From: Tolypocladium sp. Sup5 PDA-1
Taxonomy: Eukaryota; Ascomycota; Sordariomycetes; Hypocreales; Ophiocordycipitaceae
DNA length: 64,000 nucleotides
Assembly: GCA_000750105.3 (NCBI GenBank)
Contig: JPHH03000001.1
Coordinates: 248,001 to 312,000 of the forward strand
Reading direction: 5' to 3'
Positions 54,758-64,000 of the stretch are shown here, piece after piece. Both the position numbers and the translations under genes were made by a program. Under the pieces are notes generated by a model. It did no database searches. It was not told where the DNA came from and saw nothing but the letters and a program-made list of their open reading frames with translations. Every line of letters starts with the position of its first letter. Position 1 is the stretch's first letter.

Positions 54758-57624
54758 TCCTCCGCGATGGGATGAAGTCCTGTTGAGAACAAGTTGGCGT
54801 GGCGCTCGGCTCGTCTCGATGCTTGGATCGAGGCGGCGTGTGGTCGCGGCAAGCTCGAGTCTACGGCGCAAAAAAGAACGTAGTGATGATCAAGCAGCTC
54901 ACAAGCGCATGATGCATCAAGGCGAGAGCAAGTCGCGGGAGGGGGTGTTGTTTGTGCCAAGTTGCGGCAAGAGATGCAGCCAGCTGAGGTGCCCAGACGG
55001 CTCGTCTCTGCCGGGTGGGTGGTCGTGACACTCGTGGTCGTCGACACCCAGCTATGGAGGGTGCGATTGGTTTTTTTTTGGCGGCGGGATGGCGTCAGCT
55101 CTCTAGGTGAACGCTCCAGCCGTACCTTTTGACGACGGTGGCGGGGAGGAATGGAGGTAACGGCGCCTGTCTCTCGCGACCGCCACGTCGTCCGTTCTTC
55201 GTATCGCGAAGGAAAAGGTGTCACGGTGGACAAAATGAAAAATGAGCGGCAGCGATGAAGTGAGGGAGGAGCGAAACAATCGAGGGCGCACACGGAAGGG
55301 GAAGGAGACAGATAACCGCTGATGACTGCCCGCCTTCTTCAGGGGCCCTGGGGTCTCCAGGGCAGATGGACAGCGGCGCTGGGCGAGCCTGGGCGCAGAT
55401 CGCAACTGGTCAGGGCAAGATTTAGCGCCAACCGGGTCGTCCACCAGCAATAGGGGGGCAATGGGGGGCAACGGGCGCCCCAAGGGAAAAGCCAGAAATT
55501 CACTGATTCAATGGTACCATCAGCGGGCACGGCATGTTCATTATTCGCGCTCGCCCACGAGTTTGGACAAACGCGGTCGATCAGAGTGGGAATCCACCCA
55601 TGGCCGCAATTTCACTCACTGCTGCACGTTGATCCCCATCATCCCCCCGTGGGTCGTGGAGGCGTTCCACAGGGGCCGCCCACAGTGGCGGTTGGGTTCC
55701 AACCGTTCCATCGTCACGCGGCGGCCCCTGAAAGCTTAAGGCGCCTAGCCAGGGAGTTACAGCGCTGGATTGCTGCTGGCGGATACCTAGGTAGGCGCTA
55801 CAGGGCACCGGGCGATGACGTGCTAGGGGCCTGCCGTCGCTTTACTTCCAGCAAGGGACCGCCAGCGATAAGCATTAAAGACGGACCCTTCTGCAACTGG
55901 CAAGGTCTCACCTCCGAGAAGCTCCCCATGCTTGGTTGGCATCATCCGTCTTCTGCCAATGCATGCCCTTGACGACTGACTATTAAACCTTATGGTCCCA
56001 CGAGCAATGCAGAAATCAATGAGCGCCTCGGTGCATTCGACTCATCGCACGGAATACACACAGCATGCTGGCGTTATCACGGCGCGACTCCTCGGAACGG
56101 CGGGATCAGCAAACACCAGACGAAAAACAGAGGGGCGCTCTGCGCTGGCCCCCCTTTTCCTCATGCCGCGACAAGCTGTTCCAATTCGCAAGCCTCCAGC
56201 CGTGGGGCGCGGTGTTTTGATTTGATGGGCACTCTGTCACAGGAAATCATCTCGCCCATCGTTTTGCTGATCGGGGTTACAGGATCGCTGCGCTGCGACA
56301 CGGCGTCGCACCGCCGATGCCGCCTCCTCGGGCCGCGCGGTTGCACATCCATTGCGGACTACATACTCTGCGCATGTAGTCCGTAGTCCGTACTCGTACG
56401 ACTGCAAGAACTCGAGCAAGCAAACCAGCCAAGCCAGCCAAGGACGCGCGCACTCTGCCCAGACAAGGCGGAATGCAAGCCAAAACCCGAAGCGCTGACT
56501 TGGCTGAGTCGCCGCCTCCATTGATGGGTGGGCACGTGGGGTGGAACGCTGTCAGCGAACGCCACGGCACCACTCTGCAGCGCTAGCAAAATGTCACCAC
56601 TGAAATGCCGTTGCAGTTTTTCAGCGCTCGCCCGCCCAATCATGATTCATGCCCCGTCTGCCGCGTTTTTTCTGTTCTGTTCCAATTTTACCAGCTGGGA
56701 TGAATCATGAGGGAGGGTGGACGGGTTCAGACTCTGCGACTGGAAACCGCGCAGGAACGCGTGAGAGTCGGGAAGAAACGTCACGGTGCGTCTTATGTCA
56801 TACTCGTACTGGATGGCCATGTCGAGAGCTGAGCCGTCGGAAACCTGGATATTTGCCATCGCCACTCTGTCCTCTTGTGTATCTGGGTGACTTGTACTCC
56901 GTACGGACTAATGTGTACTCGTAGCCAAGGTAAGGTAGCCAAGCATTTACCACAGGCTCATCTCGACTAGCGTTACAGTCAGATCCCAACTTGTACAAAC
57001 TCCTCGGCCCAGAGCTCGCCTATTATATTACACAATCTATCGACGAGACGCTACGAGTGATTCCGTTACAGAGCATGCAACTCCGCAGCATCGCCTACGG
57101 ATCCAACAAGCCCGTTGTTACTGTGTTGCGGTGGCGCTTGTGCCACCGTTGCACCTCGACGGCTGGCGGCGGCGTCTCAACGTCCACAAGATGGGGCGAC
57201 TACCAAGTCTCACCACAGTGCGGTGTAGGTATGAGTAGATGATCGTTGTTGAGATTAAAAGTGCAATACTTGCGATTATAGCGAGTCTTATACAAACGTA
57301 CGACTCCAAAATGTCCCTCCCAGTTCCTCCCAGTGAGCCCACCCAAAACGCCTGCCAGTGCATGTTTGCATCCGCCAGCCTTGCCAAAAACTCCCCGACT
57401 TCTTGACCTGCCCGCCGATAAGACTCCTTCCAGCAGCCAAGGGTATCGAAACACCAAGCAAGGGTATATGATTTATGATCCAAGAGAAAAAAAAACGGAT
57501 GCCTCCCCCAGGGGGAAATGCTGCAACGTGCGTCGACGTCGGTATTACAACGCCAAGTAAGGGAAATTAAACGAGTCGTGGGCATGAATCGGCTGCATCA
57601 TGTCGCATATCCCTGGTCTCTCTT
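54758..57624. other. Long intergenic region
   Basis: About 2.9 kb between the DUF3405 gene's start and the LIM gene's stop. Nothing recognisable; small open frames overlap on both strands. TACTCCGTAC occurs at 56895-56904 and a cluster of related GTCCGTAGTCCGTACTCGTACG words near 56375-56400. A poly-A run lies at about 57486-57495. Confidence 0.55.
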
Positions 57625-59835
57625 TCACATCTGGCCCAAGCGCGTCATGCGCTTGTTCATCTGCGGCCTCGGCCCCATGCCGGGTCCGAGACGGCTGCCG
57701 TACTGGGCGCCGTAGGGCGGTCGAGGCATGCCCAGACCACCGGGGACGGGCCGGGGTCCTGGGCGGCCCGGGAGACCGCCCATTCCAGGCACCGGCCGTG
57801 GCCCCGGTCCACCTCTATGAGGACCGGACGGCGGCGGCGGGTACGCGTCTTGCTCCGCCATGCCGTAGCCGTTCGACGGGGGCTGCGTCCGTTTCATGGC
57901 ATCCCGCTCGCAGTACGACTTGCCGTCGACTTCAAAGTAGCCGTCCGACAAGGACATGCCGCAGTCAAGGCACCGGAAGCAGCCCACGTGATACTTGATT
58001 CTCGACTCGTCCTCGAGGTATTGTCCCTCGATGCCCCGCCCGCAGCCTCCGCAGAGGCTCCCGTTGAGCTTGTGGTAGTGCTGCTCGCAGTACGGCTTGT
58101 CGCCGAGGACGTAGAACTCGGCAGATGCAAAGGGCTCGGAGCAAGTTGCGCACACGAAGCAGGCCTTGTGGTATTTTCCAGTCAATCTCCCATCGGCCGA
58201 CGATATGCTCTTTCCCCTGATGGCCAGCCCACAGGCCTTGCAGTCGCCCCTGGATGGCAGGGTCATCGGGTCTCGAGAGCCTTTGCGAAGTGGGAGCGGC
58301 GCCTCCTGTCTTGCAGGGGCAGAGGTGCCCATCCGCCCTTGCGAATAGTCATTTCTTCGTTCGGGGCGCATGTAATCAGGCTCGCGTTGCGGCGACGAGC
58401 CATAACGAGGAGACGGCAACGGTCGATCGTAGCCTCGTGGCTGCAAGTCGAGCTGCCCAGGCTGGACGGCTGGGTCATACCGCTCCTCCCGCGGCGAGAT
58501 ACCACGTGGTGATTCTACCAGCGGCGATGGAGTGCGGCGCGGTGCCTGAGCAGTGGGGTCAATACGCAGATCGCGTGGCCGCAAGCTCTCCATGGATGTC
58601 TGGAGCTCGTTCATCGCCTTGTCCACCTTGGGTAGCGGATCCAAGTCGTTTCGGTGTGTCTGCGATCGAGCGGGACTCGTCTGCGAGCTCGCTTGGCTGG
58701 GATGGCTGAATGTCGAGTACCCCGAGGACGCAGAACCCGACGGCGTATGGTAGGGGTTGCCAACGCCAAACTCCGCCGCCAGATCGACGGACCCCGAGTT
58801 CTTGGGCCTGTGCTGTGCCAGGAGACTGGTCCGCGGCGGCGGCCTCCTGGATATGTCTGGGCCCATCGACTTCTTCCGCTCATGGCCAAAGTTGCCGGTA
58901 TTCCGGGACCGGTCGGGGCGCGCTCCCGGGGCCGAAGGCATCCTAGCGGGTGGCTCAGGGGGTACCGAAGGCTTTGGGTACGTCTCGGAGCGGCTGATGA
59001 GCCCGGGGGTGCCGGGTTCAAACTCGTCGGCCGTGCTCGACGGCGGGCCAAAACCTCCGTATCCATTCTTCCTCGGCACCCTCGGGGGGGCCATGGTGGT
59101 GCTCCCGCCTCCCGATGCATTCGAGTAGCTCGTTCCAGGTCTATCCATCGGGCGTGACAGTTCCTCCATTGATGGTGCATCCAGCTTTTCGAGGGAGTCT
59201 TTCCGCGTCGGAAATGCATTTCGCGCCGCAGATGGCCGTCTGTTGGCATCAAAGGGACCTGGCGCAATCGAGTTCATTCTCTCAAGGAGACCACCGCCGC
59301 CTTGCTTGCCAAGACTGGGCTCCGCCTCCTCCTTCGCTTGCTCTCCAAACCCGCCATAACCCCCAGGCCGTCGAGCTTGACCGGGCGAAGGCGCAAAGTA
59401 GGTGTCTGTCCGACTTGGGGTGGGTCGTCCATTCGGTGTTATTGGCGACACGCTGCGAGACTCGCTGGGCTGGCTAACGGGGGTCAACTGTCCGCGGTTC
59501 ATGAACGGTCGGTCTATACGCTGTTAGCGGCCAATGGGTTCCGAACTGGAGAGCCGTGGCAACTCACTCGCAGCATCGGTGTCTACCGGGGGCGGCGTGC
59601 GCCCATACTTTCCATATGATGGCTGGCTGAAGTGATTTTCGAACTCGTCGTTGGCGTCGGGTGGTGGTGACACTGCAGAGGGATCAGCACGGGAAAAGGC
59701 GCTTCAGTACGACACAGACTTACGCTCAGCTGTCGGGCCTCCGCAGAGGTGATCTCCCATCATGGAGATCTCGACTTGCCGTCCGCACGCGGAGCATTTT
59801 ATCGTCGGCAACAGCGACTCCCGTGGCAGCGCCAT
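57625..59835 (-). CDS. LIM-domain protein, paxillin-like
   Basis: Three exons, 59835-59724, 59672-59568 and 59513-57625, give 701 residues. The first exon carries a small cysteine motif (CSACGRQVEISMMGDHLC). Then follows a roughly 400-residue Ser/Pro-rich disordered region with short motifs (ARRPGGYGGFGEQ, RKNGYGGFGPP). Near the end are two LIM domains: CKACGLAIRG...KYHKACFVCATC...YCEQHYHKL and CGGCGRGIEG...KYHVGCFRCLDC...YCERD. A Pro/Gly/Arg-rich tail closes the protein (GPGPRPVPGMGG repeats). Each LIM keeps its eight zinc ligands. Fungal homologues of paxillin such as fission-yeast Pxl1 use C-terminal LIM domains at the cytokinetic ring; some related proteins are Rho regulators, but no GAP domain is present. 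A role in actin and septum organisation is inferred. Confidence 0.87.
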
Positions 59836-62800
59836 GGTCGTTGAGATGCGTCCTCCGCGCTCGTCCTCTTCACAGCTTGCGGTTACCTATGAGTCGATTA
59901 TTCGCATTGGATTCGGCCGTCGTGCCTGTCGTTGAGGGCGGTCCAGAGCCGTTCCCAGGTGTGGCCGGGTTTAAGAAAACGGGCAGAGGAGCAGGAGGAT
60001 GGATGGTCCTTGTTGGTGATGTGTCCCTGGGCGTGACGTCTTCGCCCCGTGCTCCTCACACCAAATTTTCGACGCCGTGTTCCAGAAATCCAATTCCCGA
60101 CCTGTGACGGGGCGCAGTCGGAGCGGTCGAAACAAAGTTCTTGGAGGGGGGACCTGAGAAGGTATTCGGGTGCGGTGCTAGTGCAGCGATGATGCAGTGA
60201 TTCGCAGAGTCGTGTGACACACTGCGCTCTCAGCGTTCGATGACGGGCCCAAGACAGGGCGCGGCGGGTTCGTTTGCTGCAACGCATGAAACGGGCGCTC
60301 AAGGAAACGTCAAAAGCCGGCCGCGGCGCAAGAGACTGGAGAAAGAGAGGTTTGAAAGACGGTCAGTCGGCGAGCCGGGTGTTGCGCATTGTGTCTCGAA
60401 TGCGGAGAGGTGGGTGCGAGCTGCTGGGGGGTCCCCGTCTGCGTCCCCTGACTCCCCTGACTCCCCTGAAGGCGCCTGTTGGTCGGTGCGCTGACGGCGT
60501 GGGAAGGGCCCGGGGGTCCCTGACGCGCCGAGTAGGTGGTGGACGGCCTCGTGCAAGGCCCCTGGCTGTCGAACTAGACTGGTCAGTTTCGTTCCGGGCA
60601 CAGCGGTTGATGACGGCGGGCGGAATAACGAGGACGGCGTGTTGCGGTGGGTGCGGTGTGGAAGACGAGTCGAAGCTTCAAGACGGACGGCACGATAATA
60701 TTAAAGGAACCTGCAGGCCGCAGACGAGAGCTGTTGGGACATGGATGACATCGTCAAGACGCAGACGTTCCTTGCTTATGCAGGGCCGGCCGTTGCTATG
60801 CGATAAAGGGCTATTGTCTGAACCACTCCACTACTCACTGGGAGACCGGGACGGCTTCGTATTACCATATACGAGATCTTCAGGGAGCAAGCGCAAAAGC
60901 AAAGCGCCCGGTGGTGTGATTCCGGTTGCCCTTTGACTCTTGCGGTGCTCCCTTTGAGCTCTGTCGTTCTTCTGGCCGTGTTGCTGCTTCATGGCATTGG
61001 TCCCCTTTTGTCGGGTGAAGAGAAGCACGGGCGTTCTCGGTAGCTTCCATCGGGTCCCTTGCGCTCCAGCTATCGACCTTTCGATCCAACGTCGTCGTGA
61101 TGCTAACCCAACTAGTCCGTAAGCTTTTTTCATGTCCCTGAGGCAAAGTCATCATCACCTGCAGCCTGCAGATGATCGCACGCCGGTCCACTTGGTCATT
61201 CACAATTTACGAGTAGGCGATATTGAGGGCATCCACAGTCATTCGAGCACACGGCCGTGCTGCCCGCCGATGGACGACCAGACGGGCTCCATCCGCTCCA
61301 TTCGCTCCATCCATCCCCATCCTCGCCTCAGGCGGCTGATCTACCTTAATGAGGTGCCCACAGCGCCGCCCACACAAATTGCAGCGTCGCACGGGTACCT
61401 TGCACAAGCTCCGGCTGGTGGAGGGGCCCGTTCCCAACTCGGCAGCGCCCCTGGCCGTCCTCCTCGAGAGGGGTCCAGAGGCGCCAGTCAGAGACAGCAG
61501 CCGAAGTGGTGGCTGCTGTCATCTCCCGTTTCGGCCGCCTCATCTAAATCGCCCTTCCATCAGGCGTCCAGTCACATTCGGCGCATCAACCGCTGGTGAT
61601 AAAAGGGATACTACGGACTAGAGGGAGGACACTATATCGTGTTAAAAGCGGAATGCTGCTGACCATGCGTGAATACGAAAGAGGATGCACCGAGAGGACT
61701 GCCCTGGGCTGGCATCGCCGCGCTTGGCATCGACACACTAGAGCCGTATTGCACTCGCGGTTCGCCGACTAACACGACATGTTCCGGCGCAGCAGCCAAA
61801 ACAAGAGATGCCCAGAGCAAGCAGCGCCTGTTGCGCCAAGTACGGCTACCACCTCACTTTGTTGTAATAGTTGCAGTGGCGGGCGGGCCTTGGGAGCTGC
61901 ACCTGAAGCCGCAGTCGGCGCCATCCCCAGTCGGGATGCCAGCGCTGCGCCAAAGACTGTCCTTATTTCCCGTTTTGACCATCCGGCTGCGGGTGGATGA
62001 TCTTCATATCTCCTCGCTCACATCGCCCGGGCATTCTCGCTCTTGCTTCCTGCTGCCTGGTGTGTAGCTGCCGTAGAAGCGCCGGCGCCATGGACGAGAG
62101 GGAAGCCTCGCGAACCCACGGAGATGGGAGCATCCCGATGAGATCCTGCGCCTCTGCGCCGCGTTAGTTGCCCGACGGGCTGGACAACTCCAGCAGCGCT
62201 CTAGTTGGGCACATCGAGCCGTCCGGTAGACATCAATGTTGCACTGCTGGAGCACGGAGTATGTCATGCCGTCATGGCCGCCGTGGCCGCCGTCAGAGCT
62301 CACGCTGTTTCGGAATTTCACGCCGGCAGATGAGCCCATCACACCGAGGCTCAAGAGGCTAACCTAGCCTCTCGCACCAGCCGCACTACTGTCTTGTTTA
62401 GAGGACGTCGGGCTGAAAGAGCCGTCGATGAGAAAGCAGCACCGTGATACTTTGTTGCCCTGGATGTAGCTGACGCAACGGCGGCATTGTTGGCGAATAC
62501 CAGCCCGGAAACAACAACCTCTCAGCTGAGGTCCTGCACGGATATCCTTGACCTGCAGCGGCAGAGTCTAATAGTCATTGAGCTCCCTAGCCTTGTGTTT
62601 AAAATCGAGGATTGAATAGTCACTCCTTGGGTCCTTGCTAGGACGGCCCTTTTGCCTCCATCGACGTCGAGACGACCCCGAACAGCTAGCGCTATCGTGA
62701 CGCAATTTCCATGTCCCGCCAGTGCCCACCTCGTGGCCGGCTGTTTCAGGGCACGCAGAAGCTTCTCCCTGGCCCCTCTGCTGCGGCCTTTCTTCAATAC

Positions 62801-64000
62801 TTCGTGGGCCTTGATCGCCGTTCGGCTATCTGGAACGCTGGCGTTTGAATGGTGGGGGGTAGAGTTTGTTTGAAGTTTGAAGTTTGGGGCGTGCTTCATG
62901 TCCGCGGCAGAGGAGCAAGCAGGCGCCCAAGGGGCGGCATGCCAGGCATTCAGAATCGTCACGATTGATTAAAAGGGCTGTCGCTGGCAATGTCATGACC
63001 CATTTTCTTTCGCCACCGTGAGCTGGACCGTAAAGGACGCCGTCGATGGGCCAGTTTGTGCCTTGGATGGCGGCTTCGTTGTCCTTGTGCGCGTGGAACC
63101 GTTTCAGTTGTATGTCACTCTGGATCTTTACGGAGTGTGTGCGAAGGCTCCAGCCTTTGCCCATACTTTCCCTGTTCCTTGCTGTCATCTTTCGAGCTAT
63201 TTCATCGAGGCACAAGAACACGTCACTTGTACCCAGTGATTGATTCGCGGCATTGTTCTTCAGACTGCATGGTTGGGGTCTCTTTGAACGACCGCCGCGG
63301 ACCCTGCCGGTTACCGGAGCTGCCAGCAGACCGCCAGAGTCCCTTTGGGCATGACCTGCAGCTAACAACCTGCGGGATATGCAGGCTCTGGCAACAATGG
63401 CAAATCGCATTTGCTCATAATTCTCCCGCTTTATCTACGGGACTGATCTGCGCTGAGCCTGGCGGTCGAGACATTTCCTGTTGGTAGAATCGTTGCGTGC
63501 GGCACCGTCGGCACCCCCTCTTGGCTCACCGAGGTTTGACGGGACGTTGGCTGAATTGGCAGGCAGCACTTCAACAACGGCTTTGCAGTCGGGCATGCCA
63601 CTTACGCAGGAATCTACCCAATCGTCAACGGATGAGTGCATCGCGCAAGCAGATGCCGTCGAGGTTGGCGTCGACTCTTGGTCCTCAGCGAGGCCTTACC
63701 CTAGACCCGTCACCCACCAGTTCACTGATGTGATGCGCTGCGACCACCGTGCATGTTGGCGCATGTTGGCGCAGTTGGCGCGTCTTGGCGTGCCGCTCTC
63801 TGATGAGGCACACGACATCAATCCACAATGGAACCGTTGATCAGTGACAGCAGCTCTCGGCGACGACCTCTGGCCCTATCAGGGATCTGAGGCTCACGGG
63901 CGCAATGCCGCATTCACCCGCGCGGTAATACGCCGTACAGCACTAAGCACTGGACAGCGGCAGATCCAATCATTGCAAACGCCAGTTTCGCACCGACGGG
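59836..64000. other. Terminal region, no gene supported
   Basis: About 4.2 kb. It begins with the LIM gene promoter. Frames such as 60274-60936 (plus) and 62826-63410 (minus) are open but lack recognised domains and plausible intron connections. A TCCCCTGAC triplicate lies at 60444-60469. Moderately AT-rich islands occur near 60690-60830 and 62440-62640. It may be regulatory or contain non-coding transcripts that cannot be judged by eye. Confidence 0.55.
60444..60469. repeat. TCCCCTGAC microsatellite
   Basis: Three tandem copies of a 9-bp unit in intergenic DNA upstream of the LIM gene. Confidence 0.85.

Noticed and set aside
60274..60936. 220-residue plus-strand open frame upstream of the LIM gene
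   Set aside because: Arg/Gly-rich, contains the translated TCCCCTGAC microsatellite and has no recognised domain.
1..64000. tRNA genes, CRISPR arrays, bacterial insertion sequences, LTR elements
   Set aside because: I looked for B-box-like GGTTCGA words in a cloverleaf context, regularly spaced repeats, terminal repeats and transposase or reverse-transcriptase motifs, and found none convincing. A covariance-model tRNA search and a repeat finder would be decisive.

Overview
The window looks like nuclear DNA of a filamentous ascomycete, most likely a sordariomycete and plausibly one of the Hypocreales. Genes are widely spaced on both strands. Many are cut by 49-77 bp introns with GT...AG ends and CTAAC/CTGAC-like branch points. 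Coding DNA is GC-rich with C/G-ending codons, and the protein set (Rad52, Sts1/Cut8, Med1, ORM, SUR7-type, GPI-anchored GH16, fungal DUF3405) is typically fungal. No operon, CRISPR array, bacterial insertion sequence, convincing transposon or tRNA gene was seen. Species assignment is inference only.

Layout. 1-3145: no convincing gene. 3146-5757 (-): five-exon C2H2 zinc-finger regulator. 5758-10753: long gene-poor stretch with microsatellites and a possible decayed reading frame near 8936-9593. 10754-11549 (-): small cytochrome b5-like heme protein (Dap1/MAPR type), divergent from 11718-13403 (+), a membrane-anchored mitochondrial TPR protein (Mgr3-like). 13560-15198 (-): AAA ATPase, convergent with the TPR gene. 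16986-17701 (+): bZIP factor. 18026-19606 (-): Rad52. 20385-21188 (-): Sts1/Cut8. 22918-24084 (+): two-RRM nucleolar-type protein. 24383-25176 (+): DsbA/FrnE-like protein. 25365-27314 (-): F-box/LRR-like protein. 28904-30730 (-): five-zinc-knuckle Air1/2-like protein. 32625-33325 (+): ORM sphingolipid regulator. 34214-35215 (+): His/Cys-rich GPI-type surface protein. 36134-37059 (+): cation-dependent O-methyltransferase. 37393-38144 (-): SUR7/PalI-type tetraspan protein. 39233-39956 (-): unknown, probably mitochondrial. 40395-42504 (+): Mediator subunit 1. 42965-43753 (+): proline-rich unknown. 44004-46458 (-): GPI-anchored GH16 glucanase with an assembly gap in its first intron. 48816-50124 (-): mitochondrial methionyl-tRNA formyltransferase. 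50379-51463 (-): unknown nuclear-type protein. 52305-54757 (-): DUF3405 type II membrane protein. 57625-59835 (-): paxillin-like LIM protein. 59836-64000: no gene seen.

How the genes relate. They do not form a biosynthetic cluster or other obvious system; this is a mostly housekeeping chromosome segment. Loose themes are cell surface and membrane (ORM, His-rich GPI protein, SUR7-like, GH16, DUF3405, LIM), mitochondria (TPR protein, Fmt1, 39233-39956), and nuclear maintenance or RNA surveillance (Rad52, Sts1, Air-like, Med1, RRM protein). Exon structures were worked out by hand from splice signals, reading-frame continuity and restoration of family motifs. In each multi-exon model the summed exon length is divisible by three. 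The least certain features are the bZIP amino terminus, some start codons and the relic at 8936-9593. The most unusual local features are two zinc fingers split by introns at the same codon and phase, very small first exons (8 and 18 nt) and a 21-nt internal exon, a His/Cys-rich surface protein with HEHP repeats, and a 120-bp tandem duplication upstream of that gene.
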